Virus record (IMG/VR): IMGVR_UViG_3300040959_000745
Span: 21,551-85,550 of that record
Origin: a virus
Reading direction: 5' to 3' (one strand)
Length of the DNA stretch: 64,000 nucleotides
Shown here one piece after another: positions 63,035 to 64,000 of this stretch; within the stretch, counting starts at the first letter, position 1, and the number at the start of each line of letters is the position of its first letter. Under the pieces are notes generated by a model. That model was given only the letters and a program-made list of their open reading frames with translations. It was not told the DNA's origin and did no database searches. A program made the position numbers and the translations under genes.

Positions 63035-64000
63035 ATGTCATTAGAAAGATTTACAAATAATATAGAGATTCTACAGTCTAATAAAAGACTGCAAGGTTTA
63101 TATATTTCTAATGAAGACATAAATTCTTTAAACTACAAATTAGCTTATTTAGGAGATGTTTCTACACATAATTTAATTGTAGAAAGTCATTTGTATAATA
63201 ATTCAGGTAATTATCTCAACTCTATCTACAATACGCCTTATAGATACTATAGTGAGTATAAGGACTTTTCTTTTGACTTGGCCACTTTATTTGATTCTCT
63301 AAATATTTTAAGTGGGGAGTATAAAATAAGTATGTCTTTCCTAATAAATATATTAGGAGAGTCTAAAAACCCACCTTTAAGTTTAGCGGAAATAAGTCCA
63401 GATAGAACTGAGGTTAAATTAATTGTAAAAAAATCTTATTTAGATTCTTTTCCGAACATAAGACAAGAAGTAGAGTATTTTAAAGAAGTTGCAGGGTTTA
63501 TTAGATCTCAAGAGAGATTAAATAGTATAGCTGTAAATTTCGGTAGAAATTATATATTTAACGTAGTAAATATAAAAGTAGATTGTGAGGATGATTTAAT
63601 AATATATTGTAAGTTATATTCTCCTTTACTTGATGATATAGCTTTGAACAGTCTATCTTACATATCTTTAAAAGTTTTAGAAGATTATGTAGAAAATGTA
63701 GTAGTACGTACTGAAGAAAGTGGCGGAGATGTAACAATACTAAGAGGCCCTAAATTTACAGATTGTAGTCCATTAGAATCAAGTAACGAAACAGATATAA
63801 AGAACTGGAATAATTTATTAGATTCGGATTCTTTAAGTGCTTCTAGAATAATAAATAGTGTATTATCAGGATCAAATGATGTAGATCTTAACTTAGATTT
63901 TACAGATTTTAAAAACTTTGTATTATACGGATCTGCTGAAGAGAGACTAAAGAACTATGACTACAAACTAAAGTTAATAGAGTACTATGATTCTGAAAAG
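63035..64000 (+). CDS. Baseplate-region structural protein (partial, runs off the window)
   Basis: Open from the ATG at 63035 to the end of the window (322 codons) with no stop. MSLERFTNNIEILQSNKRLQ, then YYSEYKDFSFDLATLFDSLN and SGEYKISMSFLINILGESKN. The pattern of mixed beta domains suggests a tail or fibre component. It continues the baseplate operon. No family identified. Confidence 0.65.
   Translation, partial: MSLERFTNNIEILQSNKRLQGLYISNEDINSLNYKLAYLGDVSTHNLIVESHLYNNSGNYLNSIYNTPYRYYSEYKDFSFDLATLFDSLNILSGEYKISMSFLINILGESKNPPLSLAEISPDRTEVKLIVKKSYLDSFPNIRQEVEYFKEVAGFIRSQERLNSIAVNFGRNYIFNVVNIKVDCEDDLIIYCKLYSPLLDDIALNSLSYISLKVLEDYVENVVVRTEESGGDVTILRGPKFTDCSPLESSNETDIKNWNNLLDSDSLSASRIINSVLSGSNDVDLNLDFTDFKNFVLYGSAEERLKNYDYKLKLIEYYDSEK

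Noticed and set aside
1-64000. Diversity-generating retroelement, retron or toxin-antitoxin pair
   Set aside because: No reverse transcriptase motif, no template/variable repeat pair and no recognisable antitoxin partner for the ART-like proteins was seen.

Overview
The window looks like part of a large T4-like myovirus of a Bacteroidota host, probably a flavobacterium. The evidence is AT-rich DNA, A-rich translation starts with few Shine-Dalgarno sites, and promoters of the Bacteroidota type (TTG, 19-20 bp, TAnnTTTG). T4-type markers are a gp25-like wedge protein, a gp6/baseplate-J-like wedge protein, a hub/spike protein, a likely late sigma factor and an Hsp20. No tRNA or rRNA gene was recognised. 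No integrase or transposase pair was seen.

Layout. 0-3.9 kb: a compact nucleic-acid operon (MazG, likely SSB, metallophosphoesterase) ending in a 428-residue Cas12f/TnpB-like nuclease. 3.9-4.8 kb: a structured RNA with an anti-repeat, then a CRISPR array on the same strand. These three parts make a self-contained miniature type V CRISPR system without adaptation genes. 4.8-18.2 kb: small accessory genes, thyX, a DUF4230 membrane protein, a second metallophosphoesterase, three ADP-ribosyltransferase (ART)-like genes and a GNAT gene. Many are spaced by a recurring intergenic module. 18.2-28.5 kb: a regulatory landscape of one- to four-gene units. Most units have a host-type promoter, a terminator, a fixed-spacing bipartite element (CTTATAAGG, 21 bp, TTTGCGTGTTTG; nine copies) and 31-bp-phased GTTTAC operator-like arrays.

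29.1-44.5 kb: a long run of proteins sharing a short amphipathic N-terminal leader that ends in (L/I)xE. That is the cleavage signature of T4-type prohead protease and resembles the capsid-targeting sequence of T4 Alt and the internal proteins. The bodies behind the leaders include ART-like enzymes, GNAT acetyltransferases, a protein-kinase-like fold, a ParB-like domain, leucine-rich repeats and possible WYL-like proteins. The inference is an arsenal packaged in the capsid and injected with the DNA. 44.5-48.8 kb: a GH16 glycosidase, small membrane proteins, a 620-residue unknown and an amidase endolysin. 48.8-50.5 kb: a leftward cluster with Hsp20. 50.8-64 kb: a membrane/coiled-coil protein with a probable -1 frameshift extension, an HD hydrolase, a sigma factor and the baseplate genes, with a collagen-like protein among them. 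The last gene runs off the window.

Two promoter classes seem to separate the programmes. TAnnTTTG promoters serve the small accessory units. A TATTTATA motif 10-18 bp upstream of start codons precedes many leader-tagged and structural genes and is a candidate late promoter.
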